A stretch of 64,000 nucleotides of DNA, taken from the NCBI RefSeq assembly GCF_020520425.1, contig NC_079489.1:15648001-15712000 (forward strand), in the 5' to 3' direction. The notes beneath the pieces are model-generated. The model worked only from the letters and a program-made list of their open reading frames with translations, made no database searches and was not told where the DNA came from. The translations under genes were made by a program, and so were the position numbers. This document shows, piece after piece, positions 44,116-57,700 of the stretch (its first letter is position 1; every line of letters begins with the position of its first letter). This DNA comes from Spinacia oleracea. Taxonomy: Eukaryota; Streptophyta; Magnoliopsida; Caryophyllales; Amaranthaceae.

Positions 44116-45500
44116 GTTGAGGTTACGGAATACTCGGCAAAACGTGCCAGTATGAAAATACAATAGTAGTAAAGATAATTGCATTTGCATGCACCTAAAA
44201 AGTCCAAAGTGGGCAGCTCTTGGTGAGTGGTAATGACAAAGTGACAGACTCATCCACCCAACAACCTACCGCAGTCCGCAGCTCCTGTTCCTGGTTTCAC
44301 TCTCAATTCATGCAGATACTACCATTCTTTAAACAACTAACTACTCCGTATTGTACTATGCTATACTATTAGTCCCACTAACCATATAATATACTCACGT
44401 CAATAATAATAATAATAATAGTAAAAGGTTGGATTCAATGAATAAAATACCAAGTACTCCGTAATATATGTCAGTATATTGAATGAATATGATAATATAT
44501 GTATCTAACCAATTGTTAATCTCCATCTATGTAACACGTACACAATCATTACTACTACTCGATTATTTTGTAGACCTTTCTTCCCCATTTAAGTCTTAAT
44601 TGTCGGACGGGACTCATCAATACCCTCTTTTTTTTTTCTTTTTTTTTTACCTAATTATTTGGCTTCGGGTGATGTCTCGAGTCATTACTTGGATAATTGT
44701 AACTATCTATTCTGCACAAATAACCAATATGTTTTTGTTAAAATAATTTTTCTTTATTTTATTGCTATTTACTATTATTCGTTTGCAAAAGATAACATGT
44801 AACATGATATAGCCGAGTGGATAAGTCATTAATTTCTCTTTCACAACAGATTTTAAATCAACATGAGGTTTTGGGATTGAATCTATTGAAGGAAAAGAGC
44901 GTCACATGACATGACATCCTTTTTTAGAAACTTCTTTTAATATATTAGTATAGATAGTATATTTCAAATTTCAAAGAACTATGTTAAGAGAGTACAAAAA
45001 AGCAAGGGCATTTTAGTTATTTTAGTATAGATACATGTATCATTTGACAATTTGAGACAAATTTAACAAAATTCACATGATTATGTTTTTCGTTAAGTGT
45101 AACTTAGCGAATATAGCTAAAGTAAAATATGACAAAGTCAAATCGTTACCCGCATGGTGTATATATAGAGGTCGGAAATGTATTACAACGGGATACTTCC
45201 TCATATTGATCTTTCTGTTTTGACTTTACACATTTTTTACTGTCAATATCTTTAATTTCGTACTCGTTATAAAATTTGATATTTTACATCATTTGTTGGG
45301 AAGAATCAAATAAAAATCAGTATAACTATCTTTTTTTGTAATATTACAAAAAGTTGTAAGATTTAAAATATGAAGAAAACATAAACAAAATAAAAAATTG
45401 AAAAAAAAGAAAGGAGTACTCCGTAATTAATTCGGATGGAGGGGACATTAACACCTAGACCGTACTGATGAATATAATTAAGCGCACGTCCAGGCTTGAT
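44116..45500. other. Intergenic, AT-rich
   Basis: No gene seen. AAT microsatellite at about 44401-44420; ACTCCGTA debris at 44340, 44457 and 45418. The METTL18 promoter should lie near its right end. Confidence 0.45.
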
Positions 45501-45836
45501 ATAATCAGCAAAATAAAAGGGTGAATTACGGGGGTGTTGCCAAACTATCTAGGAAGTAGGAACTCTGAATCGAAGCTTCTCTCTGTCTTTCTCTCTTCCC
45601 TCTCTCTTGCTCCACTCTGTAAGCTTACCTTCTACCTTTGCCTTTATTTATTTTCTTCTCCAACCTTTTTGACTTTTCATTTATTTCCCTTTTTTCTTCG
45701 CCCCCTTTTTTTCTGGTCACAGACCCGATCTCATTTCCATGTAACTTACCCCCACCTCACATTTCAGTTTTAAGCACAGATTTTTCAGATTTCAAGACTC
45801 ATTTCCTGTTCTTCTTTGTCAAAATTTAGCTAATTG

Positions 45837-46407
45837 GTGAGTTCCCAACTTATGATTTTACATTTCTGCTTCAATTTTGCTTGTTTTTTCTGTGTAATTT
45901 CTCATGGGTATGCTTTGAAACTGTGATTGGTAAAGTGGGGTTTGTGGTTAGTGGTTAGTGGTTGGGTAGTTGTTATTTTTGCACAATTATTGTTTATTTG
46001 TATCGAATTATATTGGGTTTTTTCTTAATTGTTGTATGATTTATTGAATTTGGTTTATCATGATCACAACAAAATGGGGAAATATTAGATTTGATGAAGA
46101 TTTCAATTAGTATTGATTTCTCAATTTGTGATTGTTCATGTCCAGTTGCACTTTTGTTTTGCTTCATTTGCAGAATTGATTAGTTGTAGTTTCCAATTTG
46201 TGTTTTGTGGGAGATATATTTATTAGAGACATGCTGAATTTCAAGTCATAGTAGTATGTTTTAACGGTCCAAATAGTCTCACTTGATATTTGAGTATTGG
46301 AATTAGAGTTATCATTGTACTTGTGATTAGGGTATATGTTGTTATTTATACAATCAAGGATATAATTCATATAAAAATGTAGGGTTGACTGTTTCTGCTG
46401 TTTACAG
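45837..46407 (+). other. Probable 5' UTR intron of the METTL18-like gene
   Basis: Donor GTGAGTT at 45837 and acceptor TTTACAG ending at 46407, followed 30 bases later by the start codon. The upstream segment (45540-45836) is CT-rich, as in plant leaders. Confidence 0.6.
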
Positions 46408-46437
46408 AATTTGTCAAGAGTTTAGGGATCAATCATC

Positions 46438-49400
46438 ATGCGTGCCCCGTCGTTGTTGGCACAGTGTTTACCAGGATTGTCGCCCCATGACCGGGGAAGT
46501 CCCAGCATCTCTGCTGTTTCAGATAGAGATACAAATTTTACGCCGCCTGCTGTTGAAATTCTACCCTCAAAAGTAAGTATTATGTTAAAAAAACTCGGTG
46601 TAAGCCACTTAGTATTTTGTGTTGCTTGCTTTAATTGATCATAGAAGTGTTGATGGTTATTTGAATGCATCTCTTTTGAAAGGGTTTGAGCATTATCATG
46701 ACTCACTGGTTATCTTCTATCATCAGGTGGTACAAACGTCCAAGTGTGAAGGAGAAAATGCTGATGGGCAAAGACTCCTTCCATTCAAGGTTTTTTTTGG
46801 GGACACTTGTTTTCAATGTTTATCTTCTGTTAAAATTACATTTTTGGTTTCCTTACAAAAACATAGCTTTATAGTTAACTATATTGGTTATAGTAGTACA
46901 TTTATCCCATAGCATCACCTTACCATAAAATTAACCCGATGCCTCAAGTGAGGTTTCCAGTTTGTGGAGTTGAGGAGTGCTGAGTTCCTGCAGACTTATC
47001 ACAGGGAGGTGTTTTTTGTTGAACCTTGATTGAAAATCCCTTTGACTGACTATCTACTTAATTAGTAAGAAGAAGGACTGCTTAGGAAAACATAAGATTG
47101 ACAATTTAAATTTGTTGAGAAGGAAAAAATGTATTGGTTAATATTCATCGTTGCGACAAAATTTTGATCTAGTAACATGTACTGCCCACTTTATAGAAGA
47201 GAATCTGTGGTTGCTTTTGAGGGTTGAAACATCAGGTTCATTGGAATGGCTTGCTTATAAGGAAAAAAGGCTAGCGAAAAACTATATAAATGAAGGAAAT
47301 TTGGCTGGGTGATCTAAGTAGCAAACAGTATATATGATTGTATTATCATTGAAGAGTATACTAGTGGTTAATTAGCATAATAAAGCTGAGGAGGCATTGA
47401 CCAATGATGGGGGATTTAATGGAAGGAGGGACAACTTTGTCGCAAGATAAGTTAAGGTTATTTGGAGTATATATGTGCTGCTTAGGCCCTATAGAATCCA
47501 TGAATCAACTAGTGGATCAGACATCAAACATACAGGAGGAATTTTGCAGTGCAGTGTTTGATAAACGTTGAAAATTTGTAAGGCAAATATCAATATCATC
47601 TAGTATCCACATAGTTGGGTGATCTACCCTGGTTGATGAGTTTGGAGGAGGTCTAGTTTAGAGAATCTGAGAATATTGATCTTGCCCAACAACTTAATTC
47701 CGGATTTACGTCGAGGTGTTTGGTGGGGGTTGGCAATGCAATTTGAAGAACAAATCCCAACTTTATTCCCCAGTCATTGTAAATTTGCAAAACTGGTTTA
47801 TGGATGAAAATACATACTAACATATAAATCACTGTATGCACCCAGCTGGCCAGCACCATTGCCTCTTCTGATTAATGACATTCAACTAACCAGATTTAAA
47901 TGAGGGTTCTGTATTACTATCCTCTCCAGCTCTGCCCTTGCTCGTGATTTATGTCTAAGTTAAATAAGAAATACACATACGAAGTATTTGATACAACCAA
48001 ACTTCTCTATTTCAACCATTTAGTCTTATTTCTTTTATGCCGTTTGAAGTCAGCTAAATATTTCAAATAAGACTAGTTCACAACAATATGCCTTCAGTCA
48101 TTCACTGCCACGATTCTCATATGTCTATTCTCAGATAAATACAGTTTTTTCCATTTACTATACCTATTTTTCTAACACTCTAAACGCCCTCATGCAAATT
48201 ACCACTTCTCCCTATCCATACTGCATAATCTGTGTCTATCTTGGCCGGGCTTATTTTCAAGTTGAGGCTTTGAAAAACTGATGGCAAAGATGCTTTGAAG
48301 GGAGTTTTAGGTTATAACGCTCCAGTATGTCCATCTTTGTTATAATGCTTCAGTGTGTCTCCTACGTAGTACGTCTTAACCCTTGTATCCCAGATCAATG
48401 GAACTGATGAGTTGTTATTGTATCGCAGGGAAAGATTAATGTTGCAGATATAGTTGGTTTCAGTGGGCTTGAAACGATATGTTCAAAAATGGATGGTAAG
48501 TGAATTGATGTTTGTCACAAATTTCTAATGCAATCTGAACTCTGAATTCGTGCTTCTTTTTTTAATTTCAATATTATTTGATATATCCTGTGCAAGGGTC
48601 AAGTTTATGAACAGATTGTAATAAATATGTTTTTTTCTTTTGTGCAGCATCACTCAAACCCTGGGATAGTTCTATTGATCTTGTAAACGTCCTAAAACAT
48701 GAGATCCGTGATGGACAATTAAGCTTCAGGGGAAAAAGGGTACTTGAGGTATGAAAATTATGGGCAGAGATGTTTGCTTGAACTTTTATTACTAGTAGTA
48801 GTGTTATTTTCTTCATCTGAGGGTCTGGGAAAAATAATAATTCAGAAGTAAAATTCTCCGAAAAAAGTTTTGAGTCCCTTACTGAGAGCAGTATAGAAAG
48901 ACTAGCAGTACTTGTTATTGTTTTGCTCTTTACTTGTTTTGCACAATTAATTTTGATTTCAAAATTTGATCAATGTTTTATTTTTCTTGTGACAGCTTTC
49001 TTGCAGTTATGGGCTTCCTGGTATTTTTGCATGCTTGAAGGTACGTATATATGCGTTCTATGTGATTTTTTGCTTGCTTGAAAGCAATCAAGTCATTGAG
49101 AAACAAGGTTAAAGATAATGGTTATTCTATTGAATTTTTATTCCATGAATATGATCAGAATTTGAGAACAGAAAGATTGAGATGTGGATCTGCATTTGCT
49201 AAATTTAATTCATGGACAAAAAGGATTTGATAGTTCTTATACCTCATCAATTGTCTTGTCACAAATTGCAGGGTGCCTCGACTGTGCATTTTCAAGACAT
49301 AAATGCAGAAACTATTAGATGTGCTACCATTCCCAATGTTCTGGCTAATCTGGAGCATGCTCGAGACAGGCAAAGCCGCCAACCCGAGGGCCCTGTGACT

Positions 49401-50030
49401 CCATCTAGGCAACTTCTAGCTCCCTCTGTGCATTTTTATGCCGGGGATTGGGAAGAGCTACCCACTGTCTTATCAGTTGTGAGAAATGATGCTTGTGAAG
49501 CTACACCTGGGATGAGTTTGTGTTTTTCAGAGGATGATTTAAATGATGGATGTAGTAGCCAAGATGGCAGCATAACTGGGCAAGAGTCCTCGACAAAACC
49601 GAGACGTTCTCGGAAACTTTCTGGAAGCCGAGCTTGGGAAAGGGCTAGTGAGACAGATCACGGGGAAGGTGGTTACGATGTTGTTTTAATGACTGAAATT
49701 CCTTTCTCAGCGACCTCTATGAAGAAACTCTATGCACTGATTAAGAAGGTTTGTCCCGTTCATTCACAATCGATGTTTCTTATTAGTTTTCTGTTACAGT
49801 TTCCAACTTTCTCTTGTGTTTATGCTGTTTACTGAAATGATTTTACTGTTTTGGTTTACCAGTGCCTTAGGCCTCCCTATGGAGTACTATATTTAGCAAC
49901 AAAGAGGAATTACGTTGGCTTCAACAGTGGAGCTCGGCATTTGAGAAATATAGTGGATGAAAACATTTTTGGAGTTCATTTAGTCAAAGAAATGGCTGAT
50001 AGAGAGATTTGGAAGTTTTTCCACAAATGA
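46438..50030 (+). CDS. METTL18: Histidine protein methyltransferase 1 homolog (METTL18/HPM1-like)
   Basis: Seven coding exons: 46438-46572, 46727-46789, 48429-48495, 48648-48748, 48996-49040, 49272-49748 and 49863-50030. They total 1056 bases and encode 351 residues, all GT..AG and in frame. The fold is a class I SAM-dependent methyltransferase. The SAM-binding glycine loop is VLELSCSYGLPGIFACLK, followed by the acidic strand-2 residue in VHFQDINAETIRCATIPNV. The YDVVLMTEIPFS segment is the motif IV region. Before the domain comes LKPWDSSIDLVNVL, conserved in this family. The relatives Hpm1 (yeast) and METTL18 (human) methylate a histidine of ribosomal protein uL3; the same role is inferred here. 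The 21-residue exon 2 is less certain, but its splice sites and phase fit. Intron 2 is the longest, 1.6 kb. The gene ends convergently with APH1. Confidence 0.93.
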
Positions 50031-50369
50031 ATTTCAACATGAATGACAGAGATTTGAGTTACAAATTTTTTGCCTTTCCTTTTAGGGTGTTTGTATCTGT
50101 ATAATATGTACTCTAAATATCGTTCCTTTATTATTTTTGCTTAGCGATAAAGAAATATGAATTACAAGGTTAGCTGAGCTGATTTTACCTGTAATATACC
50201 CTCCATTTAGATACCAATATCAGAGTTTCAGATGTAAATAGATTTTGGCTGTGCAAAGAAAGGTCTAGCAGTTTTCCACATTCTCCATATCTGATGTACT
50301 GTACTATATTTCATTGGCTTTTACGCTTTGCTCGTCTGTTCTGTGCATACAGCAATAAAACATCTATAA

Positions 50370-50869
50370 TCTATTCCTATATACTAAAAGAGACACCAGG
50401 AATGACACGTGTCAATTCCTGGTGTAAAATTTTCCCACCAAAAACCATTTCCTAAAAAAAAAAAAAAACTACTTTATTCTTTTTTATTTTCTTTCCTTTT
50501 TCTTTATAAATGTTTATATATGGAAAAAATTATAAGATTATGTAATATGACATTATTAGACAATTTTGGTAATATTTTAGTCAAATCTTCATATCAATAG
50601 CAGAAAATATTTTTACTCAATATTTTGGTCAAATTAGCATATTAACCATATCAAATATTTTGGTCAAATCATCATATTAAACATTTAAAATATATGCTTC
50701 GTATAATACTTAGTAGGACGGGCAATGTATATTATAAGATAAAATGATAAAATGAGTAGTTTCGAGATTTATTAATTACGCAATAGATGTAAGGGGTAAA
50801 TATTTCATATAAAAAAGATGATTAAATAATAATTTTCAAATATCCCTGCATGCACGGGATTTAATCTAG
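50370..50869 (+). mobile_element. Short Helitron between METTL18 and APH1
   Basis: Starts TCTATTCCTATATACT after A and ends CCCTGCATGCACGGG hairpin..TTTAATCTAG before T; 500 bp. Near the 5' end is a large inverted repeat (ACACCAGGAATGACAC.. / ..TTCCTGGTGT). Non-coding. Confidence 0.88.
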
Positions 50870-50956
50870 TTTAGTTCTATATGGGTTTGTAGGACTACCA
50901 AATGTTATACATCCGAATTGAGATTTACTGAATGCCTAGTTACCAGTTGAGGCCAG

Positions 50957-51308
50957 TAAAGATGGATGTGGGATGGGCTGGCCCGGCCCCACCTAGCACG
51001 AAAAAAGTCTGGCCCTGCACGAGCAAGAAAAAAGCACGGCACGAGCACGAAGTCGTGGGCCGTGGGCCATGCTTGGGTCACATTTTTTAAAAAAAGCATG
51101 ACAAAGCACGCTAATTTTAGTAAAACTAGGCTTGACACGACGGCCAGGCCCAACACGACAACCCATGGACCTGGGCCTTGTTTCAAACTTTTCGGTCCGA
51201 CACGGCCCAGCCCAGCTTCATACAGAGTGGGTTGGTGTGGACTCAGGCCGTTTAGGGCCACAACCCGTGGGCTCGGCCAAAGCCTGACCCAACCCACGGC
51301 CATCTTTA
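50957..51308. mobile_element. hAT-like MITE, GC-rich
   Basis: Inverted ends TAAAGATGGATGTGGGATGG and TAAAGATGGCCGTGGGTTGG (as read inward from the right). Flanks GTTGAGGCC and GTTGAAGGCC resemble an imperfect target duplication. It is rich in GGCCC and CACGA motifs. The overlapping reading frames on both strands are shadows of this composition. Confidence 0.65.
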
Positions 51309-51756
51309 GTTGAAGGCCTTGAGGTAACTAAATTAGTCCTCCGCAAGAAATTGCATACGAGAACCAAAAAATAGGAGCATGTTAAAAGATTTGGAGTTTA
51401 CAACAACATTTACATGGTATTATTAGTAAGAAACATATGTTACCAAATTAGTCGTCTAATTGTGAAATTTACATGTTGACTGTAATTGTTAAAAGTATAC
51501 ATCCTGAGGTAAATTACTATTATAAACTGCACCCATTTAGCAGCCTTCTACCTGAACCTTAAAACATCTGACCGTTTAACCCGCCAACAACTGGAGATCG
51601 AGTTGCTCAATAGAGGAACAATGTATAAAGATACAGATTCGCTAATTCATTGGAAGAAGATTCTGTAGTGGGACTCGAAGAGTATGGTTTAATTAAGGAG
51701 CATTGTGGGACTGGCAAAGTAATACCAGATGAATTTGCACGAAAGACAACGTACAG

Positions 51757-54700
51757 CTACTGCAAAGTAATCCCTCTACGCTGTTCATCAACCATTCTTC
51801 GCCACGCCATCTTCCCACAATGAATCAGTGTCAATGCAGCCATAAAATATAGCAAGGGAATGGAAATCATGCACCCTCCAGGAGCAAAATTAATGAGCGT
51901 CTGCAAAAAAAAAACAGCAAGTTTTTTGTTCATGTCAACAGATAATTTGCAATGAAACACAATAAACTGAAACACGATAAAATCTAATTTTGAGGAAGAC
52001 ATTAATCACAGATTCACAGCACTCAATAGAAAGTTGCACCTATATGTGTCTATGGTTATTACTTCAAAGATCAAATGGTGCCTCCACCTGAGTCTGAGAT
52101 ACAATCAAATGTACTTGGAATTTTCTTCATCAAGCACCCCCCCCCCCCCCCCCCCCCACACCAAAAAAAGTCAACAGTCTAAACCTTCAGTCAAATTGAA
52201 AGAAGTATAGACATCTCAGCGAGTCAAAGGCGCTTTGATAAATACTTCGTATATATATTAAAAACTAATTTTATTTGAATTTTGACATGAATTTTCTTAA
52301 GTATCCTAGAGAGTGGATTTCTCTGAGATATATCCATCATTCCTACCTCATAATGAAGGTAATATACTCCCCTCCTTTTACCTTCTCTCTAATCTCCGTC
52401 AACTCTACTCGTTCTGATTAGATGAACCCATGACCAAACGTTTTGGATCCCATAACAAGTAATCTCCTCAACAACTAGCATAGCATAGAGCTTACAATGA
52501 ACAGTCATAATGGAGATCTCAAAATTCAAAAACAGAAAAATGATCATATTTTGCTGATTGGCATAATAACGTAGATGTCATGCAGAAAAATGCACACTTT
52601 ATTCGTCATATCTCTATAAATAAAAGTGTATGCTGAAAGTTTAGAAGAGGGATGCATGTATACCAGCATTCCGGCAATCAGATGAACTACGGGAACAAAA
52701 TACTGATCAACTCTCTTCGATTCAGCATATCCATTGAAGGCAATGACCATTGAGAAGGTATGAATTGTAACAAATGCTAGAGCAATAATTGCTGCCATGT
52801 ACAAAGCAAAAAGTTTCACCTTTAGAAAAATATCAGGAATTGTATATATCAACCAAAGCAATAACCTGCCAACCACACACATGGGTGTTTCAGATGATAG
52901 CCAAAGTAAATAAACAAATGTGAAGTTAACACCTCATAGCTAGTTAGCTACTTATCCCTATTCCAACAGTACAGACACACAAATAAACACCCTTACTTGA
53001 ATGAAATAAGGAGTTGCAGGGTGAGATATATTGATGTTTGACTGAATAGAAAGGTATTTTTCCAAGTCAAAAAGTATCAGTCATAAAAGAATATTAGAAG
53101 TACTTGAAATATGATTTCAGGGAAAAACGATCATGATTTTCATCCAAAATTTTCTTTAGATGCATTACAGACAAAAGTAGTATTTCCGAGCTTGAATTTC
53201 CTAATAGCAAAGTATTCAAAGTTTTACACTGCCCTACCACCATCAAGCAAAGTAAAATTAAACTAAAAAAATACAAGTACGAGTAGATTTTTTTATTGAA
53301 TCTGTGAGTTTAACCTTCGAACCTGAAAATGTTGGATAAATTTTTCTTTTTTCTGTTTTCTTTAGGCAGGGGGGAAAGCTGCAGGCATTTTCTAATTTCT
53401 AAATATTGAGAGAACCACTGTCTTATAGGTCATCCACAGGAAAGTCCGACCCCCCAGGTGATTTCCAGTTTCCAAAACCACCAAAAAGAGATAATTAGAG
53501 AGCCTTCAGCAGGTTCCACGCATAAGTAGGTGTATCTACAAACTGAAAGGAAATCTATTAAGTTCCGACTCACCAGAAATAAGAAAGAAAGGCATCCACG
53601 TGCATCTATCAGCATAATAAGTTGCTGGTCCAAATGAAGGTGTCAAGAGGCTAAGGCAGAAAAAAACAGCATGAGCCACACCATGACCTAAGCCACCAGC
53701 TGCTTGCAATTGATTTGAGAAAAAACAGATGAACCGGATTAGAGAGGATAGTCTGTTCAACAACAAAAAAAAAGGACGACTGCATCATATTTATATATAA
53801 AAAGGAACCATTGCCAGGAGGGAAAGGAATAATTGACGTCTATACATAGAAACAGCAAGATGTATCTCCATAATGCACTTATTTTAGCATCTCAAGGAAC
53901 AAAAGCCAGAAACCACCAATGGCACAAAATAAAATCAATCAAAACATTTATCTGGCTACCAGAGAATAAGTTTTTCCACCATCAGTTGTCGACAATTAGC
54001 ATAATTTAGCAGGATTATAGAATGCACTTAAGTCTCCACGAGTCCACAGAGAAGATACGAACCGAGATCATCAGAAATAGACTGGCTTCTTCTCCAAAAC
54101 TCAGCAGGTGAAATATCTAGGTTCTATTGTTCAACATCCCCAAGACAGTCTCCTCAATTCTGACAGCCATAAGTCAGATTCCCTTCACAGAACCAGTGAT
54201 TCCTAAGGCAAGGTCTGCAACAGTTAAAGTTCAAGAACACAACAAATTCCCCCTCTCCTCTCACAGGTAGATAGGTAGACCTGTCAAACAGGTCGGCCGG
54301 GTCGGTTTGTAAAAAATTATTTTCGAGTTCTGGTTAATTCGGATCGATCACTTTCAGGTTCGGGTTTAGAGATTTTAAAACACGTATTACATTTTCATTA
54401 ATTTAGGTAATAAATATACAAAATACGGGCACAAATTAACAAATTTTCCTACACAAGTTTATATTTAGTCAAATTCAACCATTAAATGGCGTATAATTCA
54501 AATTAAAATCATATTACACCCAACAATAGTAACATCAGCGTGTTTATTATGCTTAAAATTCCTCATAATCTCATTTATTACTATAAATACAATGATTTTC
54601 AATCGGTTGGGTCAAAAACGGTTTTGGTCGGATTTTGACCCATTACTTTTCGGGCTGCTCGAGTTCGGATAAAATGGGTTACGGGTCACAAATTCTTGTT

Positions 54701-57700
54701 CAAGACCCAAAATTTTTGGGTCGTGTTCGGGTCGGTTTTCGGATAGGGTCGCATTTTGACGGCCTATAGATAGGTACACAGTTCTAGAGAATAACAGAAA
54801 GAGGGAAGAGGAGTCTCAAGACTTTCAACTAATAACGTGAACTCTGAGGTCAAAAACAAGGAAAAACCAGCTGCAAAAGGACCACGTACAACACGGAGAC
54901 CGACAACATACAAGAAATCATAAGAGAATAAAATCCATACAACATTTTTGTGAGATCAAAGCCCAAAGTTCATATTGGATTATCATAGAAATGCATTGAT
55001 GGGTATTTATCCATATAACAAAAATTTCCTGCTTACCTAGAGCAATTTGCATCTTATCTGTCAGAAACAAGCGAGGTTTCGAAAGCCTATCAGCAAATGC
55101 ATCCAACATGTCCTCCAACCTCCTGTGCAAGGTTACAGGGAAGAAGATGAGTGATAATATGTAAGAATTTTCAAGACAACAATAAGTATCAGGTATAACT
55201 TTACCTTAAATATATTTCACAAAGGTGTTTACGGAAACAAAATCAAAGTACATCACACAGTAAGAGTCAGTAACCCAAAACTGTTTGGACTAAAAGCTTA
55301 TTTGCAATCCTATGCCACAGCCTTCACATGTGATTATACTATTTTTAAGTAGCGGAAAGCATTCAAAAACACTAGTTTCATGCCAAAATGATTTGGTTCA
55401 TCCCATGATATCCAATTATCATTATAACAACGAAATCGGTATAGCGCTCTCGGGTCCATCAAACTCCCCACTGTCGATTACTCTCATCAGATCTTCCCCC
55501 ACCAACCAAAAAAAGGGAAGGCTCAAATATTTGATGATAGTCTTTAGATTCTTTACAGTTTACACACTAAACTCTGTTAGAGGTAAAATAAGAGTAATTG
55601 CAAAGACATACTTGGTGCATAGGAGGCACCCTTGGAACGTAACTTTTACTCTTGTTGACATCTATATAACATGTTATGGAATATCAGCACAAAGCAAAGC
55701 TGCAATTAAATAAAGAAAAAAAGTTCCTAATCTTAGCTACTTTGATCGAGGTTGACATAGCTTGCCCATATGGTAAATTGGTAATGACGTCGATATTGTA
55801 TTATCTTAGAAATATTAAAATCCCCCCCCCCCCCCCCTCATCCTTGGAGAGGGAGAGAGAGACCGACTTAAGTCTCGAAAGATAATAGTTACTTATTATA
55901 GGGGAGAAATAGTGGACAGCGACACAGCGTGAATAAACATTCTCTTTGAAATTCACACAAATCATATACATTGCAGGAAGAAAGAAAATGACCAATGATT
56001 ATTACTTCTGCCAGCAACAAAATCATCATAAGACAGACAAATCCCTGCATCAAAACTAGCAGCTACCCCTTGTAGGGCGTCAAACACACTGCAACCAATG
56101 TATAAAAAGGCTCAAGGCGCACCAAGGCGATTTAGAGTTCCCAGCGCCTTAGGCGCGCCTCATTGAAGTGAGGCGCCCTAATAAAAAGTAAAAAAAAATG
56201 GTGTTTTCCTCAGGAGGTGCGCCTTAGGTGCGCCTCATCAAAATCGCCTCGCCCAGACAATAAAAGGCGATGGCTCCAAACGCCTTGCGCCTTAGAGCCT
56301 AGGCGCGCCTTTTTCGCGCCTTTTTATACACTAACTGCAACCAGGAAACTCTCATTCCAATTTACAGCATACTTTCATCTAATTCTGTACAACTAGTGTG
56401 TCATTGGACTACACATTCACAGTAAGGCTTGTGCTAAGGTATAGAAATTGCTGAGTTCCGACCAAACTGCAAAACATATTTATGACTTACTCCAAAGGCA
56501 ACTAATGCACTACCATTATTGCCGAATATATCCTTCTGTCACCTCATAACGCAAAACATTTACTCAAGTACAATTATGTCCTTCAATTCTTTTATGTGGA
56601 TTTCTCATTTCTTCTGTTACGTACTTTTCTTATAGAAAAATATTGTGATTGATGAAGAATTGGAAGATGGGCCAAAAGTTTCAGAGCTATCAAAGGATTA
56701 CAGAAACTATGTTGTATAGGTGCTCACCCTTGCAAAAGAGATAAATAACTCAACAAATTTAGAAACAGTGATGATAGTCATGATACCTAAGAATGTACAA
56801 GTGACATGGGCAGAGTAAGTGCATAATAATAAAAATGAAAAACAAATTAAAAAAACAAAGTAGCCATTAGCAGGGAAATTTAAAACTAGAGGCAACTTAG
56901 TTACATACAGGTAAGCTTTCCACAGAAGAATCCGAAGCCCTTCCTGAAAGCAAACAGATGTAAAGACAAGAATTCCGTACGGCCACCATGATGTAGACTT
57001 GAAAGGAAGGAAACCCCTCCAAAGCCCTGAAAGTATAATCAAACTCACCAGCCATAGTAGTGTACTGCAATTCAAATAAACGACAAGTGAGACAAAAACT
57101 GATGCCACTGAGGGCATCTTCACTTCCCTATCAGATTCAGAACCCAAATACTACTACGACGCAGCTACTTACAAGAACTCAAAAAATAACCTAACAACCT
57201 TCTAGTCTGGACAATGGAGATTGTAATACTGCAAGACAAGGACTAAAAAGCGAATTCAGACCCTAAGGGTAAATATGAAAGGTTCTTTCATACAGCTCAC
57301 CATCATGGCATCTCCTAGAGTCAATCTCTACCACGTACAATTATGACAAAATCAAACTGATCAGGTAATAAGATTGGCCTCTACCTTGAATCATTTGCAT
57401 AGGGTCAGAGCATCAAAATTCCCATCTAACTCCTTAAAAGCTTAGAGTAACTTCAGTTTTCAAGAAAGAGAACAGAGTATCCCCAGATTTAAAAATAAAC
57501 CAACGCCTGTAGCTTGGCTATGGCTGTTGTAAAATGGAAATGATCAGTCCTCGTCCAAGTTACTTCAGAGAAACTCTTTAGCAAAGTGCTTCTTGAAAGA
57601 AACTCTCACTATGCTACATCATAGAGCAAGATCTAGATAACGCATGTCCAGAACTAAAGCTAATGTCTCAAAGTTGCATCAAATGGGTCTACCTACATTA

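Noticed and set aside
45534-45829. Two overlapping frames before the METTL18 gene
   Set aside because: CT-rich leader sequence without coding character, ending at a likely 5' UTR intron donor.
50905-51313. Two frames of 115 and 132 residues on opposite strands
   Set aside because: Both come from the GC-rich hAT-like MITE at 50957-51308.
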